Source: Candidatus Aquabacterium excrementipullorum (GTDB taxonomy: Bacteria; Pseudomonadota; Gammaproteobacteria; Burkholderiales; Burkholderiaceae_C). From it: a stretch of 64,000 nucleotides of DNA. Below, piece by piece: positions 1 through 9,430 of the stretch. A program made the translations under genes and the position numbers. The stretch lies in the NCBI GenBank assembly GCA_019112875.1, contig DXIO01000091.1:1-64000 (forward strand). Reading direction: 5' to 3'. The notes below the pieces were generated by a model. It saw nothing but the letters and a program-made list of their open reading frames with translations. It searched no databases and was not told the origin of the DNA. How positions within the stretch are numbered: position 1 is the first letter of the stretch; the number at the start of each line of letters is the position of its first letter.

Positions 1-355
1 TCAGATTGATGCTGCCATACCAATTCGACATCAAACTGGAAGTCATTCCTAACTGGACGCTGTAGCCATCATTATCGTAATCCTTTGTATTTTTGTATTT
101 GTTAGCCACCGCAGTCGCGGAAGCAGAGTACGTTTGACGACCATATTCTTTATTAAATCCGACTTTCAGCCCCGTCGAGGAAACCACATCGCGGTATTTA
201 CGGGCGTTGTCCTTCAGGATATTACTGTCGTACTTTAGATCCTCGCTGGCCGTTAGGCTTAGCGGGGTGTCCGCATGGGCAGGCAGGCACACCACCGCAG
301 CAGCCGCAGCCACCACCCCCCACACGATCCTGTCCTTGTTGCTACATACAGTCAT
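1..355 (-). CDS. EpsL-like exopolysaccharide outer-membrane protein (3' end outside window)
   Basis: The first 118 residues of a secreted protein are visible and the C-terminus lies beyond the window edge. The N-terminus has a basic start (CSNKDR), a hydrophobic Ala/Val stretch and a PAHA-DT signal-peptidase-like site. The mature part begins with SLTASEDLKYDSNIL and goes on with alternating polar and hydrophobic strands, typical of a beta-barrel. This resembles EpsL-type proteins of XrtB/PEP-CTERM-associated exopolysaccharide loci, which are thought to help polysaccharide cross the outer membrane. The sugar-phosphate transferase gene lies 18 bp upstream, so the two are probably co-transcribed. 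Codon use is richer in A/T (runs of AAT, AAA, TTT) than in the neighbouring genes. The family assignment rests on a partial sequence and context. Confidence 0.6.
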   Translation of the reverse strand, partial: MTVCSNKDRIVWGVVAAAAAVVCLPAHADTPLSLTASEDLKYDSNILKDNARKYRDVVSSTGLKVGFNKEYGRQTYSASATAVANKYKNTKDYDNDGYSVQLGMTSSLMSNWYGSINL

Positions 356-373
356 GCCACCACACCTCGGTCT

Positions 374-1768
374 TCAGTAAGCATTTCGATCGAACACCAC
401 CAACCGCATCGTGCGGATGATGATCTGCAGGTCCAGCGCGAGGGACCAATTGCGCAGGTACTCCAGGTCGTATTCGACACGAGCCTGCATCTTGTCGATG
501 GTCTCGGTTTCCCCACGGCAGCCGTTCACCTGGGCCCAGCCGGTGATGCCAGGTTTGACCTTGTGACGAACCATGTAGGCCTTGATCAGGCGCCGGTATT
601 CCTCGTTGTGCGCCACGGCGTGCGGACGGGGGCCGACGATGCTCATGCGCCCCTGCAGCACGTTGATGAACTGGGGCAACTCGTCCAGCGAGGTCTTGCG
701 GATGAAGGCGCCGAAGGGCGTGATGCGCGGATCGCCCTTGGTGGCCTGCTTGACCACGGCGCCGTTGTCCATGACCCGCATGGAGCGGAACTTGTAGACC
801 ATGATCTCTTCACCGTCCAGGCCGTTGCGGCGCTGCTTGAAGATGATCGGGCCAGGCGAGCTGAGCTTGACGCCGATGGCCAGCGCCAGCAGGATCGGCG
901 AGATCAGCACCAGGATGATGCTGGCCAGCACGATGTCGGAGATGCGCTTGACGAGGGCGTTCGTGCCGGTGAAGGGCGTCTCGCAGATGCCCACGACCGG
1001 AACACCGTTCATGTCCTGCAGGCGCCCCTGGATGATGCTGATGCCGAACACGTCGGGCACGAAGTAGAGCGACGCCGTGGTGCCCTGGACCGCCTCCAGC
1101 AGCTGCACGATGCGGGGCTGGGAGCCGAGCGGCAGCGTGATGTAGACCTCGTGGATGCCGTGCGCGTAGACGTAGTTCGCGACATCGCGCAGCCCGCCCA
1201 GCCGCATGCTGACGGCTTCAGGCAGGACGCGGCTGTCGGTGCGGTCGTCGAAGTAGCCCACGAACTCCGTGCCCATCTCGCTGTTGCCTTGCAGCGCGCG
1301 CGCCACTTTGCCGCCCAGCGGGCCCGCGCCCACCACGATCGCCCGGCGGCGGGCGAAGGTCTGGGCTGCACGGTGAGACAGCACCCACTTGCCGATCAGC
1401 ACCGCCAGCCACTGGAGCAGGGGCGTCAGGACGCCCCATGTCAGCATCACCTCGTTGTCGAAGAAATGCAGGCTGTTGGTGGCGTAGCCGCACAACCACA
1501 GGATGGCCAGCATGGACACCCAGGAAGTGGTGATGTCCACGGCGGCTTCCAGCTTGTTGTCACGGAAACGGTCCCGTCCCGGGAAGGTGAGCGCGAAGAC
1601 CAGCAGGCACAGGGCCATGGAGGCGCGGAACACCGGTTCGTCGTGCCAGGCCATGACCATCAAAAAGGTCACCACCGTGATCACGGGCTCCAGGAAGGCC
1701 GCGACGAAGGATGTGACCGATTGAGGCGCGTTGAAAAAGGTCCGGTTGTAGTTTCGGTTGTTGAACAT
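374..1768 (-). CDS. Undecaprenyl-phosphate glucose phosphotransferase (WcaJ/EpsB type)
   Basis: Polyisoprenyl-phosphate hexose-1-phosphate transferase of 464 residues. It would load the first sugar phosphate onto undecaprenyl phosphate at the inner membrane to start repeat-unit assembly. Several N-terminal membrane segments and a nucleotide-binding-like central region (VVGAGPLGGKVARAL) precede the C-terminal catalytic domain, which begins KRISDIVLAS and contains KQRRNGLDGEEIMVYKFRSM, RKTSLDELPQF and VGPRPH, all signatures of the bacterial sugar transferase family. The reading frame stays open upstream to 1894. I chose the Met at 1768 (MFNNRNYNRTFF) because it gives the usual family length; the upstream residues are not family-like and there is no clear Shine-Dalgarno at either start. 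Substrate (glucose or galactose) cannot be decided from sequence alone. Confidence 0.88.
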   Translation of the reverse strand: MFNNRNYNRTFFNAPQSVTSFVAAFLEPVITVVTFLMVMAWHDEPVFRASMALCLLVFALTFPGRDRFRDNKLEAAVDITTSWVSMLAILWLCGYATNSLHFFDNEVMLTWGVLTPLLQWLAVLIGKWVLSHRAAQTFARRRAIVVGAGPLGGKVARALQGNSEMGTEFVGYFDDRTDSRVLPEAVSMRLGGLRDVANYVYAHGIHEVYITLPLGSQPRIVQLLEAVQGTTASLYFVPDVFGISIIQGRLQDMNGVPVVGICETPFTGTNALVKRISDIVLASIILVLISPILLALAIGVKLSSPGPIIFKQRRNGLDGEEIMVYKFRSMRVMDNGAVVKQATKGDPRITPFGAFIRKTSLDELPQFINVLQGRMSIVGPRPHAVAHNEEYRRLIKAYMVRHKVKPGITGWAQVNGCRGETETIDKMQARVEYDLEYLRNWSLALDLQIIIRTMRLVVFDRNAY

Positions 1769-1955
1769 GTGAACCGCTGGCTGCCTCGGGGGCGCTGCTG
1801 TCCGGAAGCGCTGAATGGGCGATTGTGGATCAAAAAATTTGACAGAAGGGGCATGATTCACCCTGCTACAAATTAAGCTGTTGCGTCGCAGCATATCCCG
1901 GGCCAGCCGTCAAAATGGTTAAAGCGAGCCCTCAAGCGAGGGGTATGGTGACCCC

Positions 1956-1961
1956 TACAAT
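1956..1961 (+). promoter_or_regulatory. Candidate -10 element of ubiJ
   Basis: TACAAT lies 6 bp before the ubiJ start codon, so a transcript starting at the normal distance would begin at or next to the ATG. That suggests a leaderless or nearly leaderless mRNA. No convincing -35 box is visible. Confidence 0.35.
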
Positions 1962-1967
1962 GGCTTC

Positions 1968-2531
1968 ATGGTCCCTCCCCTGCTTCAAACCCTGAGCAAT
2001 GCCGCCACGGCCCGCCTGGTGCTGCTGGCCAACCACGTGATCCACAGCGAGCCCGCGGCCGTGCAGAAGCTCAAGCCGCACGCCGGCCGCCGCATCGACC
2101 TGCATTTCCGCCTGCCGGCCAATGCCGCCTGGGCCGCCCGCCTGGCCGAGCCATTCCCGCGCCATGTGGGCCTGCAGATCACCCCGGCCGGGTTGCTGGA
2201 GTGGACCGAACCCACCATTGCCGCGGACACGCCGGTGCCCCCGGCAGGTGGCCTCAGCGTCACCGTGGACCTGCCCGACCCGCTGCAGGCCGTCCGCCTG
2301 GCGCTCAAGCGCGAACGCCCGCCGGTGACCATCGAAGGTGATGCGGCGCTGGCCGAGGCCGTGTCCTGGCTGCTGAAGAACCTGCGCTGGGACATCGAGG
2401 ACGACCTGGCCCGCTGGCTGGGCGTGCCCCCCACCCAGATGCTCAAGACCGTGGCGGAAGGCGTGAAGCAGGCCCTGAGCCGCTGGCGCCCGGGCAACCC
2501 CTCCGACACCTTCCGCGGCCCCGGACGCTGA
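1968..2531 (+). CDS. ubiJ: Ubiquinone biosynthesis accessory protein UbiJ
   Basis: Small cytosolic protein of 187 residues with an N-terminal SCP2-like lipid-binding region and a C-terminal helical region. In the UbiJ/UbiK system the SCP2 fold binds hydrophobic ubiquinone intermediates and supports the soluble Ubi complex. Visible features are the N-terminal hydrophobic helix, the [20 protein letters not shown] segment and the closing [15 protein letters not shown] motif, both characteristic of UbiJ. It is followed after 10 bp by ubiB, the usual ubiJ-ubiB arrangement. A TACAAT box just upstream leaves almost no room for a leader. Confidence 0.85.
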   Translation: MVPPLLQTLSNAATARLVLLANHVIHSEPAAVQKLKPHAGRRIDLHFRLPANAAWAARLAEPFPRHVGLQITPAGLLEWTEPTIAADTPVPPAGGLSVTVDLPDPLQAVRLALKRERPPVTIEGDAALAEAVSWLLKNLRWDIEDDLARWLGVPPTQMLKTVAEGVKQALSRWRPGNPSDTFRGPGR

Positions 2532-2541
2532 CCGCGCCGCC

Positions 2542-4116
2542 ATGCGCCGCAAGCTGCGTACGTCGTTGCGCCCGCTCTTCATCGGGCTGATTGGCCTGCG
2601 TTACGGGCTGGACACCCTGCTGCTGGGAAGCCTGCGCCATCCGGTGTTGACCTTGCTGGGCCGGGTGTTGTCGATTGGCCGCAATCTGGACGCCCCCCGG
2701 GGCGAGCGCCTGCGCATCGCGCTGGAGCGCCTGGGTCCCATCTTCGTCAAGTTCGGGCAGATGCTGTCCACGCGGCGCGACCTGCTGCCTCCAGACGTGG
2801 CCGACGAACTGGCGCGACTGCAGGATCGCGTCCCTCCCTTTCCCAGCGAGGTCTCGATCCGCCTGGTCGAGAAGGCCTTCCGCCGCCCGTTGGCCGACGT
2901 GTTCAAGCATTTCGACCCCATTCCGGTAGCGAGCGCCTCGATCGCCCAGGTGCACTTCGCGGTATTGCACGATGGCCGCGAGGTGGCCGTGAAGGTGTTG
3001 CGCCCGGGCATGCTGTCCGTGATCGACGATGACCTGGCCCTGATGCGCAAGCTGGCCAGTTGGGTGGAGCGCCTGTCGGCCGATGGCCGCCGCCTCAAGC
3101 CCCGCGAGGTGGTCGCCGAGTTCGACAAGTACCTGCACGACGAACTGGACCTGGTCCGCGAAGCCGCCAACGCCGCCCAGTTGCGCCGCAACATGCAGAA
3201 CCTGGACCTGGTGCTGGTGCCCGAGATGTACTGGGACTACTGCACCACCACCGTGATGGTGATGGAGCGCATGAAGGGCGTGCCCATCAGCCACATGCAG
3301 CGCCTGCGCGAGGCCGGTGTCGACATCAAGAAGCTGGCGCGCGACGGCGTGACCATCTTCTTCACCCAGGTGTTCCGCGACGGCTTCTTCCACGCCGACA
3401 TGCACCCGGGCAACATCCAGGTGAGCCTGGCGCCCGAAACCTTCGGGCGCTACATCGCGCTGGATTTCGGCATCATCGGCACGCTGACCGAGGTCGACAA
3501 GGATTACCTGGCGCAGAACTTCATGGCCTTCCTGCAGCGCGACTACAAACGCGTGGCCGAACTGCACATCGAAAGTGGCTGGGTGCCGCCCGATACCCGC
3601 GTCGATGAACTTGAAGGCGCCGTGCGCACGGTGTGCGAGCCGTATTTCGACCGGCCGATCAAGGAAATCTCGCTGGGCCAGGTGCTGATGCGCCTGTTCC
3701 AGATCTCTCGGCGCTTCAACGTCGAGATCCAGCCCCAACTGGTGCTGCTGCAAAAGACGCTGCTGAACGTGGAAGGCCTGGGCCGCCAGCTCGACCCCGA
3801 CCTGGACCTGTGGACCACGGCCAAGCCCTTCCTGGAGCGCTGGATGCACGAGCAGGTGGGCGTGCGCGGCCTGCTGCAGCGCCTGAAGAAGGAAGCGCCG
3901 CGCTACGCCAAACTGCTGCCCGAACTGCCCCGCCTGATCCACCACCGGCTGGAGACAGGCAACGAAGACCTGCGACGCGACCTGGCCGCGATCTTGCGTG
4001 AGCAGCGCAGGACGAACCGGCTGATCGGTGGCGCGGTGTGGACGGCCCTGGGCTTCGTGCTCGGGCTGGTCGCAGCCCAGGTGCTGAGCCGTCTGCACCT
4101 GCTCGGCATTTTCTGA
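2542..4116 (+). CDS. ubiB: Ubiquinone biosynthesis kinase-like ATPase UbiB
   Basis: Atypical kinase-like protein (ABC1/ADCK/UbiB family) of 524 residues, required for aerobic ubiquinone synthesis and thought to extract quinone precursors from the membrane using ATP. The family KxGQ motif is present as [11 protein letters not shown] (about residues 70-80). The nucleotide-binding lysine lies in VAVKVLRPG, the ExD region in [15 protein letters not shown], the catalytic-loop equivalent in HADMHPGNI and the DFG equivalent in ALDFGIIG. The C-terminus ends in one or two hydrophobic helices ([16 protein letters not shown]) that would anchor it in the inner membrane. Length and motif order are normal for the family. 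Likely co-transcribed with ubiJ. Confidence 0.95.
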   Translation: MRRKLRTSLRPLFIGLIGLRYGLDTLLLGSLRHPVLTLLGRVLSIGRNLDAPRGERLRIALERLGPIFVKFGQMLSTRRDLLPPDVADELARLQDRVPPFPSEVSIRLVEKAFRRPLADVFKHFDPIPVASASIAQVHFAVLHDGREVAVKVLRPGMLSVIDDDLALMRKLASWVERLSADGRRLKPREVVAEFDKYLHDELDLVREAANAAQLRRNMQNLDLVLVPEMYWDYCTTTVMVMERMKGVPISHMQRLREAGVDIKKLARDGVTIFFTQVFRDGFFHADMHPGNIQVSLAPETFGRYIALDFGIIGTLTEVDKDYLAQNFMAFLQRDYKRVAELHIESGWVPPDTRVDELEGAVRTVCEPYFDRPIKEISLGQVLMRLFQISRRFNVEIQPQLVLLQKTLLNVEGLGRQLDPDLDLWTTAKPFLERWMHEQVGVRGLLQRLKKEAPRYAKLLPELPRLIHHRLETGNEDLRRDLAAILREQRRTNRLIGGAVWTALGFVLGLVAAQVLSRLHLLGIF

Positions 4117-4118
4117 AC

Positions 4119-4136
4119 CGGCGCCCGAAGGCGCCG
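4119..4136 (+). terminator. GC-rich hairpin after ubiB
   Basis: Perfect 7-bp stem CGGCGCC with a CGAA loop immediately after the ubiB stop. There is no following T-run, so it may stabilise the mRNA end rather than terminate efficiently. Confidence 0.4.
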
Positions 4137-4210
4137 TATCGAATCGCATTACACTGCGCGCCGGTTCGCCTTCCCTTTCTGTCATCGCTGCCGTTCCGGA
4201 AGTCCTTGAG

Positions 4211-5686
4211 ATGAACACCACCCTGCTCGCCTTCGTGGTTCTGTACCTGGTTCTCACCATGGGGATCGGCGTGTACGCCGGCACCCGCATCAAGGACACA
4301 ACCGACTTCGCCGTGGCCGGCCGCAGCCTGCCGCTGGCCATGGTGATCACCACCACCTTCGCGACCTGGTTCGGTGCCGAGACGGTGATGGGCATCCCCG
4401 CCAAGTTCGTGCAGGGCGGCCTGCACGCGGTGATCGAGGATCCGTTCGGCGCCTCGATGTGCCTGGTGCTGGTGGGCGCCTTCTTCGCGGCACGCCTGTA
4501 CAAGATGAACCTGCTGACGATCGGCGACTTCTACCGCGAGCGTTTCGGCAAGGGCGTCGAGATCTTCTGCTCCATCGCGATCATCCTGAGCTACCTGGGC
4601 TGGGTGGCCGCGCAGATCACGGCGCTGGGCCTGGTCTTCACCATCCTGTCGGGCGGCGCGCTGTCGCCGGCGCAGGGCATGACGCTGGGCACGACGCTGG
4701 TGCTGGTCTACGTGCTGATCGGCGGCATGCTGGCCGTGGCCTGGACCGATTTCATCCAGATGATCGTGCTGGTGGTGGGACTGTCCTTCATCGCGGTGCT
4801 GGCGGGCCACCAGGCCGGCGGCGCCGACAAGGTGCTGGCCCTGGCCACCGAGCAGGACTGGTTCAAGATCCTGCCCGAGCACACGCCGGCCGGCTGGATC
4901 GCCTTCATCGCAGCCGCCATCACGATGATGTTCGGCTCGATACCCCAGCAGGACGTGTTCCAGCGCGTGATGGCCGCCAAGGATGCCAACACGGCCCGCA
5001 AGGGCGCGATGATCGGCGGTTTCAGCTACCTGCTGTTCGCCTTCGTGCCGATGTTCATCGTGGCCTCGTCGCTGCTGATCATGCCGGCCGAGACGAAGGA
5101 ACTGCTGGCCAACGACCCGCAGAAGGTGCTGCCCACGCTGATCCTCAGCAAGATGCCCTTCATCGCGCAGATCTTCTTCTTCGGTGCGCTGGTGTCTGCG
5201 ATCAAGTCGACCTCGTCGGCCACGCTGCTGGCGCCGTCCACCAGCTTCGTCGAGAACATCCTGCGCAACATCAAGCCGGGTATGAACGACCGCCAGGTGC
5301 TGCTGGCCCTGCGCATCACGATCTTCGTGTTCACGGCGCTGGTGCTGCTGTACTCCATCGAGATGCAGGGCACGCCCATCTACGACCTGGTGTCAGCGGC
5401 CTACCAGGTGCCGCTGGTCGGCGCCTTCGTGCCGCTGGTGGCGGGCCTGTACTGGAAGCGCGCGACCACGCAGGGCGCGGTGCTGTCGATCGTGCTGGGC
5501 ATCGGCACGCTGGCGGCCTTCACGTTTTACGCGCCCTGGGGCGAGGCCTTCCCGGGCCAGTTGGCCGGGTTGCTGACGGCCCTGGGCGGGATGCTGCTGG
5601 GCTCGCTGGGGCCGCAACTGATCGGTGACCATCACCACAAGCACCACGACACGATGCGTGCGGGTGCGGGGCCGGCCAATGCCTGA
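4211..5686 (+). CDS. Sodium:solute symporter family transporter
   Basis: Inner-membrane secondary transporter of 491 residues with about 13 hydrophobic segments, of the sodium:solute symporter (SSS) family. The N-terminal pattern is typical: first helix, then DFAVAGRSLPLAMVITTTFATWFGAETVMG, which in SSS proteins forms part of the sodium and substrate sites. Other recognisable parts are GDFYRERFGKGVEI after helix 3, the TSSATLLAPSTSF segment and the late FVPLVAGLYWKRAT motif. The C-terminus is His-rich (HHHKHH). The substrate cannot be inferred from sequence or neighbours. It lies 94 bp after ubiB and probably has its own promoter. Confidence 0.88.
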   Translation: MNTTLLAFVVLYLVLTMGIGVYAGTRIKDTTDFAVAGRSLPLAMVITTTFATWFGAETVMGIPAKFVQGGLHAVIEDPFGASMCLVLVGAFFAARLYKMNLLTIGDFYRERFGKGVEIFCSIAIILSYLGWVAAQITALGLVFTILSGGALSPAQGMTLGTTLVLVYVLIGGMLAVAWTDFIQMIVLVVGLSFIAVLAGHQAGGADKVLALATEQDWFKILPEHTPAGWIAFIAAAITMMFGSIPQQDVFQRVMAAKDANTARKGAMIGGFSYLLFAFVPMFIVASSLLIMPAETKELLANDPQKVLPTLILSKMPFIAQIFFFGALVSAIKSTSSATLLAPSTSFVENILRNIKPGMNDRQVLLALRITIFVFTALVLLYSIEMQGTPIYDLVSAAYQVPLVGAFVPLVAGLYWKRATTQGAVLSIVLGIGTLAAFTFYAPWGEAFPGQLAGLLTALGGMLLGSLGPQLIGDHHHKHHDTMRAGAGPANA

Positions 5687-5845
5687 GCGCCGGCAAAAGC
5701 CAGGCCGATTTTCCGCGGCGTGACGCGCCGCACGCTTTCCCCTGCCTGAGGGGGTGCCCGGTCGTTCAGCTCTTGATCGCCGGGCACGGCGCCCCCAATT
5801 AGAATGGCACCTTTGCCGAAGTAACGGGAAAACCCGAGGGTACCC

Positions 5846-6214
5846 ATGCCGATCTACGCCTACCGCTGTGAAGCCTGCGGTCATGCCAAGGATGTCTTGC
5901 AGAAGATGTCCGACCCCGTGCTCACCACCTGCCCCAGCTGTGGGGCCGAGAGTTTCAAGAAACAAGTGACCGCCGCGGGCTTTCAGCTCAAGGGCTCGGG
6001 CTGGTACGTGACCGATTTCCGGGGTGGATCCGGAGGCGGTGCCGCGGCCACCGGTGGTGCCACGGCGGCCGCCAGCACCTCGGGTGATGCGGCCCCGGCC
6101 TCGTCCGGCGGCAGCGACAGCTCGTCGGCCTCTTCTGCCTCTTCGTCGTCTTCTTCGGATTCGGGTGGATCGTCTGGCGCCGCCGGTTGCGCAGGCTCCT
6201 GCGCCTGTCATTGA
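5846..6214 (+). CDS. FmdB-family zinc-ribbon protein with long Ser/Gly/Ala tail
   Basis: Protein of 122 residues. The first 45 residues form the FmdB zinc ribbon (MPIYAYRCEACGH with a second knuckle CPSCG), a putative regulatory or nucleic-acid-binding module of unknown role. From about residue 60 the sequence becomes a low-complexity Ser/Gly/Ala stretch and ends in a Cys-rich CAGSCACH. The tail could bind metal, but that is speculation. Its TGA overlaps the ATG of the DUF502 gene (TGATG), so the two are translationally coupled, a common arrangement upstream of aspS in betaproteobacteria. Confidence 0.85.
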   Translation: MPIYAYRCEACGHAKDVLQKMSDPVLTTCPSCGAESFKKQVTAAGFQLKGSGWYVTDFRGGSGGGAAATGGATAAASTSGDAAPASSGGSDSSSASSASSSSSSDSGGSSGAAGCAGSCACH

Positions 6215-6858
6215 TGTCGGCCGCGTTCCGGAAGTACATCCTCACCGGCCTGCTGGTGTGGTTGCCCCTGGCCGTCACCGTGTGGGTGCTGACCAGCGTG
6301 GTCGGCCTGCTCGACGGCATCTTCGCTTGGCTGGTGGTGGCGGCGCAGACCGTGCTGCCCGCCAGCCTCAAGCCCGCGCTCACGCAGTTGCGCGAGATCC
6401 AGGGCCTGAGCGTGATCGTGATGGTGCTGGCCCTGCTGCTGACGGGCCTGGCCGTGACCAACATCGCCGGCCAGTGGATCGTGACGCAGTCGAACCGGCT
6501 GTTCTCGAACATCCCGATCGTCAAGAGCATCTACAACTCGGTCAAGCAGGTCTCGGACACGCTGTTCTCGTCCAGCGGGCAGGCATTTCGCCATGCGGTG
6601 CTGGTGCAGTACCCGCGCCAGGGCGCGTGGACGATCGCCTTCGTCACCGGCAAGCCCGGCGGCGAGGTGGCCGAGCACCTGCCCGGCGACATGCTCACCG
6701 TCTACGTGCCCACCACGCCCAACCCGACCTCGGGCTTCATGCTGATCGTGCCCCGCGCCGAGGTGGTGGAGCTGGCCATGTCGGTGGACGAGGCGCTGAA
6801 ATATGTGATCTCGATGGGGGTGGTGTCGCCGCCCTCCGCGCCAAAGACCCATTCCTGA
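6214..6858 (+). CDS. DUF502 family membrane protein
   Basis: Inner-membrane protein of 214 residues from the DUF502 family (unknown function). The N-terminus [22 protein letters not shown] is the characteristic first membrane helix; a second helix spans roughly residues 65-90. It continues with family motifs [15 protein letters not shown] and [16 protein letters not shown] sequence (here [16 protein letters not shown]). An in-frame ATG 27 bases earlier lies inside fmdB; I prefer 6214 because it starts the canonical N-terminus and gives a TGATG coupling with fmdB. aspS follows after 100 bp. Confidence 0.9.
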   Translation: MSAAFRKYILTGLLVWLPLAVTVWVLTSVVGLLDGIFAWLVVAAQTVLPASLKPALTQLREIQGLSVIVMVLALLLTGLAVTNIAGQWIVTQSNRLFSNIPIVKSIYNSVKQVSDTLFSSSGQAFRHAVLVQYPRQGAWTIAFVTGKPGGEVAEHLPGDMLTVYVPTTPNPTSGFMLIVPRAEVVELAMSVDEALKYVISMGVVSPPSAPKTHS

Positions 6859-6878
6859 AGGACAATCGAGGGTTCCGA

Positions 6879-6907
6879 GCCGGGCGGCGCGTTCAGTCGC
6901 CGCGCCC
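6879..6907 (+). terminator. Strong GC hairpin between DUF502 gene and aspS
   Basis: A near-perfect 13-bp stem (GCCGGGCGGCGCG with its complement) closes a short loop, followed by a pyrimidine-rich stretch. It may attenuate read-through into aspS. Confidence 0.4.
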
Positions 6908-6958
6908 GGCCGCCTGATTTCCTCTTCTTACATTCCCCTCCCTCTGGAGAGAACAACG

Positions 6959-8764
6959 ATGCGCACCACTTACTGTGGTCTGGTCAGCGAAGCGCTGATG
7001 GGCCAGACCGTGACGCTGATGGGCTGGGCCCACCGTCGCCGCGACCACGGCGGCGTGATCTTCATCGACCTGCGTGACCGCGAAGGCCTGGTGCAGGTGG
7101 TGTTCGACCCCGACCGCGCCGACACCTTCAAGACCGCCGAAGAGGTGCGCAACGAGTTCTGCGTCAAGATCACCGGCGTGGTGCGTGCCCGCCCGGCAGG
7201 CACCGAGAACGCTGTCCTGACCAGCGGCAAGATCGAGGTGCTGGCGCACACGCTGGAGGTGCTCAACGCCTCGGTGACGCCGCCCTTCCCGCTCGATGAC
7301 GAGAACCTGTCGGAAACCACGCGCCTGACGCACCGCGTGCTGGACCTGCGCCGCCCGTACATGCAGCGCAACCTGATGCTGCGCTACCGCGTGGCCATGG
7401 AAGCGCGCAAGTTCCTGGACGAGCACGGCTTCGTCGACATCGAGACCCCGATGCTGACCAAGAGCACGCCCGAAGGCGCGCGCGACTACCTCGTGCCCTC
7501 GCGTGTGCACGACGGCCACTTCTTCGCGCTGCCACAGTCGCCCCAGCTGTTCAAGCAGCTGCTGATGGTGGCCGGCTTCGACCGCTACTACCAGATCACC
7601 AAGTGCTTCCGCGACGAAGACCTGCGCGCTGACCGCCAGCCCGAATTCACCCAGATCGATATTGAAACGAGCTTCCTGGGCGAACAGGAAATCCGCGACA
7701 TGTTCGAGGGCATGATCCGCCACGTGTTCATGAAGGCGCTGGACGTGGACCTGGGCGAGTACCCGGTCATGACCTACGCCGACGCCATGTTCCTGTACGG
7801 CTCGGACAAGCCCGACCTGCGCGTCAAGCTGCAGTTCACCGAGCTGACCGAGGTGATGGCCGACGTCGACTTCAAGGTGTTCTCCACCCCCGCCACGACC
7901 AAGGGCGGCCGCGTGGTGGCCCTGAACGTGCCGGGCGGCGGTGCGATGTCGCGCGGCGAGATCGACGCCTACACCGAGTTCGTCAAGATCTACGGCGCCA
8001 AGGGCCTGGCCTGGATCAAGGTCAACGAAGTGGCCAAGGGCCGCGACGGCCTGCAGTCGCCCATCGTCAAGAACCTGCACGACGCGGCCATCGCCGAGAT
8101 CCTCAAGCGCACGGGCGCCAAGGATGGCGACCTGATCTTCTTCGGTGCCGACAAGGAAAAGATTGTCAACGACGCCATCGGCGCGCTGCGCCTGAAGGTC
8201 GGCCACAGCGATTTCGGCAAGAAGAGCGGCCTGTTCGAAGACCGCTGGGCCCCGCTGTGGGTGGTCGATTTCCCGATGTTCGAGTACGACGACGAAGCCG
8301 ACCGCTGGAACGCCGTGCACCACCCGTTCACCGCCCCGAAGGACGGCCACGAGGACTACATGGACACGGACCCGGGCAAGTGCATTGCCAAGGCCTACGA
8401 CATGGTGCTCAACGGCTGGGAGCTGGGTGGCGGCTCGATCCGTATCCACCGCGCCGAAGTGCAGAGCAAGGTGTTCACCGCGCTGAACATCAGCGCCGAA
8501 GACGCCAAGGTGAAGTTCGGCTTCCTGCTGGACGCGCTGCAGTACGGCGCGCCGCCGCACGGTGGCCTGGCCTTCGGCCTGGACCGCCTGGTGACGCTGA
8601 TGACCAAGGCCGAGTCGATCCGCGACGTGATCGCCTTCCCGAAGACGCAGCGCGCCCAGTGCCTGCTGACGGGCGCGCCGTCGAACGTGGACGAGAAGCA
8701 GTTGCGCGAACTGCACATCCGCTTGCGCAATGCGCAGGCGGCGGCGGGTACGGCGTCGGCCTGA
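6959..8764 (+). CDS. aspS: Aspartate-tRNA ligase
   Basis: Class II aminoacyl-tRNA synthetase of 601 residues that charges tRNA-Asp (in many proteobacteria lacking AsnRS also tRNA-Asn) in the cytosol. The N-terminal OB fold recognises the anticodon ([25 protein letters not shown]). The class II catalytic core follows, with motif 2 around [20 protein letters not shown], the bacterial GAD insertion domain, and motif 3 [14 protein letters not shown] near the C-terminus. Length and motif order match bacterial AspRS. A Shine-Dalgarno (GGAGAG) precedes the ATG, and a clear Rho-independent terminator follows. Confidence 0.97.
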   Translation: MRTTYCGLVSEALMGQTVTLMGWAHRRRDHGGVIFIDLRDREGLVQVVFDPDRADTFKTAEEVRNEFCVKITGVVRARPAGTENAVLTSGKIEVLAHTLEVLNASVTPPFPLDDENLSETTRLTHRVLDLRRPYMQRNLMLRYRVAMEARKFLDEHGFVDIETPMLTKSTPEGARDYLVPSRVHDGHFFALPQSPQLFKQLLMVAGFDRYYQITKCFRDEDLRADRQPEFTQIDIETSFLGEQEIRDMFEGMIRHVFMKALDVDLGEYPVMTYADAMFLYGSDKPDLRVKLQFTELTEVMADVDFKVFSTPATTKGGRVVALNVPGGGAMSRGEIDAYTEFVKIYGAKGLAWIKVNEVAKGRDGLQSPIVKNLHDAAIAEILKRTGAKDGDLIFFGADKEKIVNDAIGALRLKVGHSDFGKKSGLFEDRWAPLWVVDFPMFEYDDEADRWNAVHHPFTAPKDGHEDYMDTDPGKCIAKAYDMVLNGWELGGGSIRIHRAEVQSKVFTALNISAEDAKVKFGFLLDALQYGAPPHGGLAFGLDRLVTLMTKAESIRDVIAFPKTQRAQCLLTGAPSNVDEKQLRELHIRLRNAQAAAGTASA

Positions 8765-8800
8765 TCGCTGCGCTGGCCCGCTTCAGGGCCACGCCTATGG

Positions 8801-8824
8801 AAACCGCCCTTCGGGGCGGTTTTT
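8801..8824 (+). terminator. Rho-independent terminator of aspS
   Basis: AAACCGCC stem, CTTC-type loop, complementary GGCGGTTT and a T-run. This is a textbook intrinsic terminator 36 bp after the aspS stop. Confidence 0.85.
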
Positions 8825-8867
8825 GTTTGTAGGCACGCGTTTTTGCCCATGCGACACTCTTGAGACG

Positions 8868-9374
8868 ATGACGACGCACCAGACAGAGCCCACTGCTTCA
8901 GCCCACAAGATCCCGCAGTCCGTGCTGGTCGTGATCCACACGCCCGCGCTGGACGTGCTGCTGATCGAACGCGCCAAGCAGCCCGGCTTCTGGCAAAGCG
9001 TCACGGGCTCGAAGGACACCGAGGACGAGGCCTGGCGCACCACCGCCATCCGCGAGGTGCACGAGGAAACCGGCATCCTGGTGGGCAGCCCGGGCATCCC
9101 GGATGACGCCCTGGTCGACTGGGCCATCGAGAACGTCTACGAGATCTACCCCGTGTGGCGCCACCGCTACGCGCCGGGCGTCACGCACAACACCGAGCGC
9201 GTCTTCGGGCTGTGCGTGCCCGCCGGCACGCCAATCACCCTCGCGCCGCGCGAACACATTGCTCACGAATGGTTGCCTTTGCAGGCTGCCGCCGACCGCT
9301 GCTTCTCGCCGTCCAACGCCGAGGCCATCCTGCAATTGACGAGATTGGGCGGGCTTCCCAGGGTTGACGCCTGA
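8868..9374 (+). CDS. nudB: Dihydroneopterin triphosphate diphosphatase (Nudix)
   Basis: Nudix hydrolase of 168 residues. NudB removes pyrophosphate from dihydroneopterin triphosphate in folate synthesis. The Nudix box reads TGSKDTEDEAWRTTAIREVHEETG, with the REVxEETG core at about residues 61-68. Flanking sequence PQSVLVVIHTP and FWQSVTGS is typical of betaproteobacterial NudB next to aspS. I chose the ATG at 8868 because the upstream in-frame extension overlaps the aspS terminator. A downstream Trp/Pro-rich segment (EIYPVWRHRYAPGVTHNTERVF) also fits NudB. Confidence 0.88.
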   Translation: MTTHQTEPTASAHKIPQSVLVVIHTPALDVLLIERAKQPGFWQSVTGSKDTEDEAWRTTAIREVHEETGILVGSPGIPDDALVDWAIENVYEIYPVWRHRYAPGVTHNTERVFGLCVPAGTPITLAPREHIAHEWLPLQAAADRCFSPSNAEAILQLTRLGGLPRVDA

Positions 9375-9430
9375 CAGGGGTCATCGCAAACGCGCTAAGG
9401 TAACGTCAGCATGACCACCGAGACACCGAC

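Noticed and set aside
1769..1894. N-terminal extension of the sugar-phosphate transferase to 1894
   Set aside because: The added residues are not family-like, and the start at 1768 gives the usual length.
2443..4503. Long open frame antisense to ubiB (and similar long frames opposite aspS, the cobQ/cobT region, clsB, the ABC fusion and others)
   Set aside because: In GC-rich DNA the third-position bias keeps antisense frames open. These translations are low-complexity His/Gln/Arg-rich sequences without motifs, while the opposite strand encodes clear protein families.
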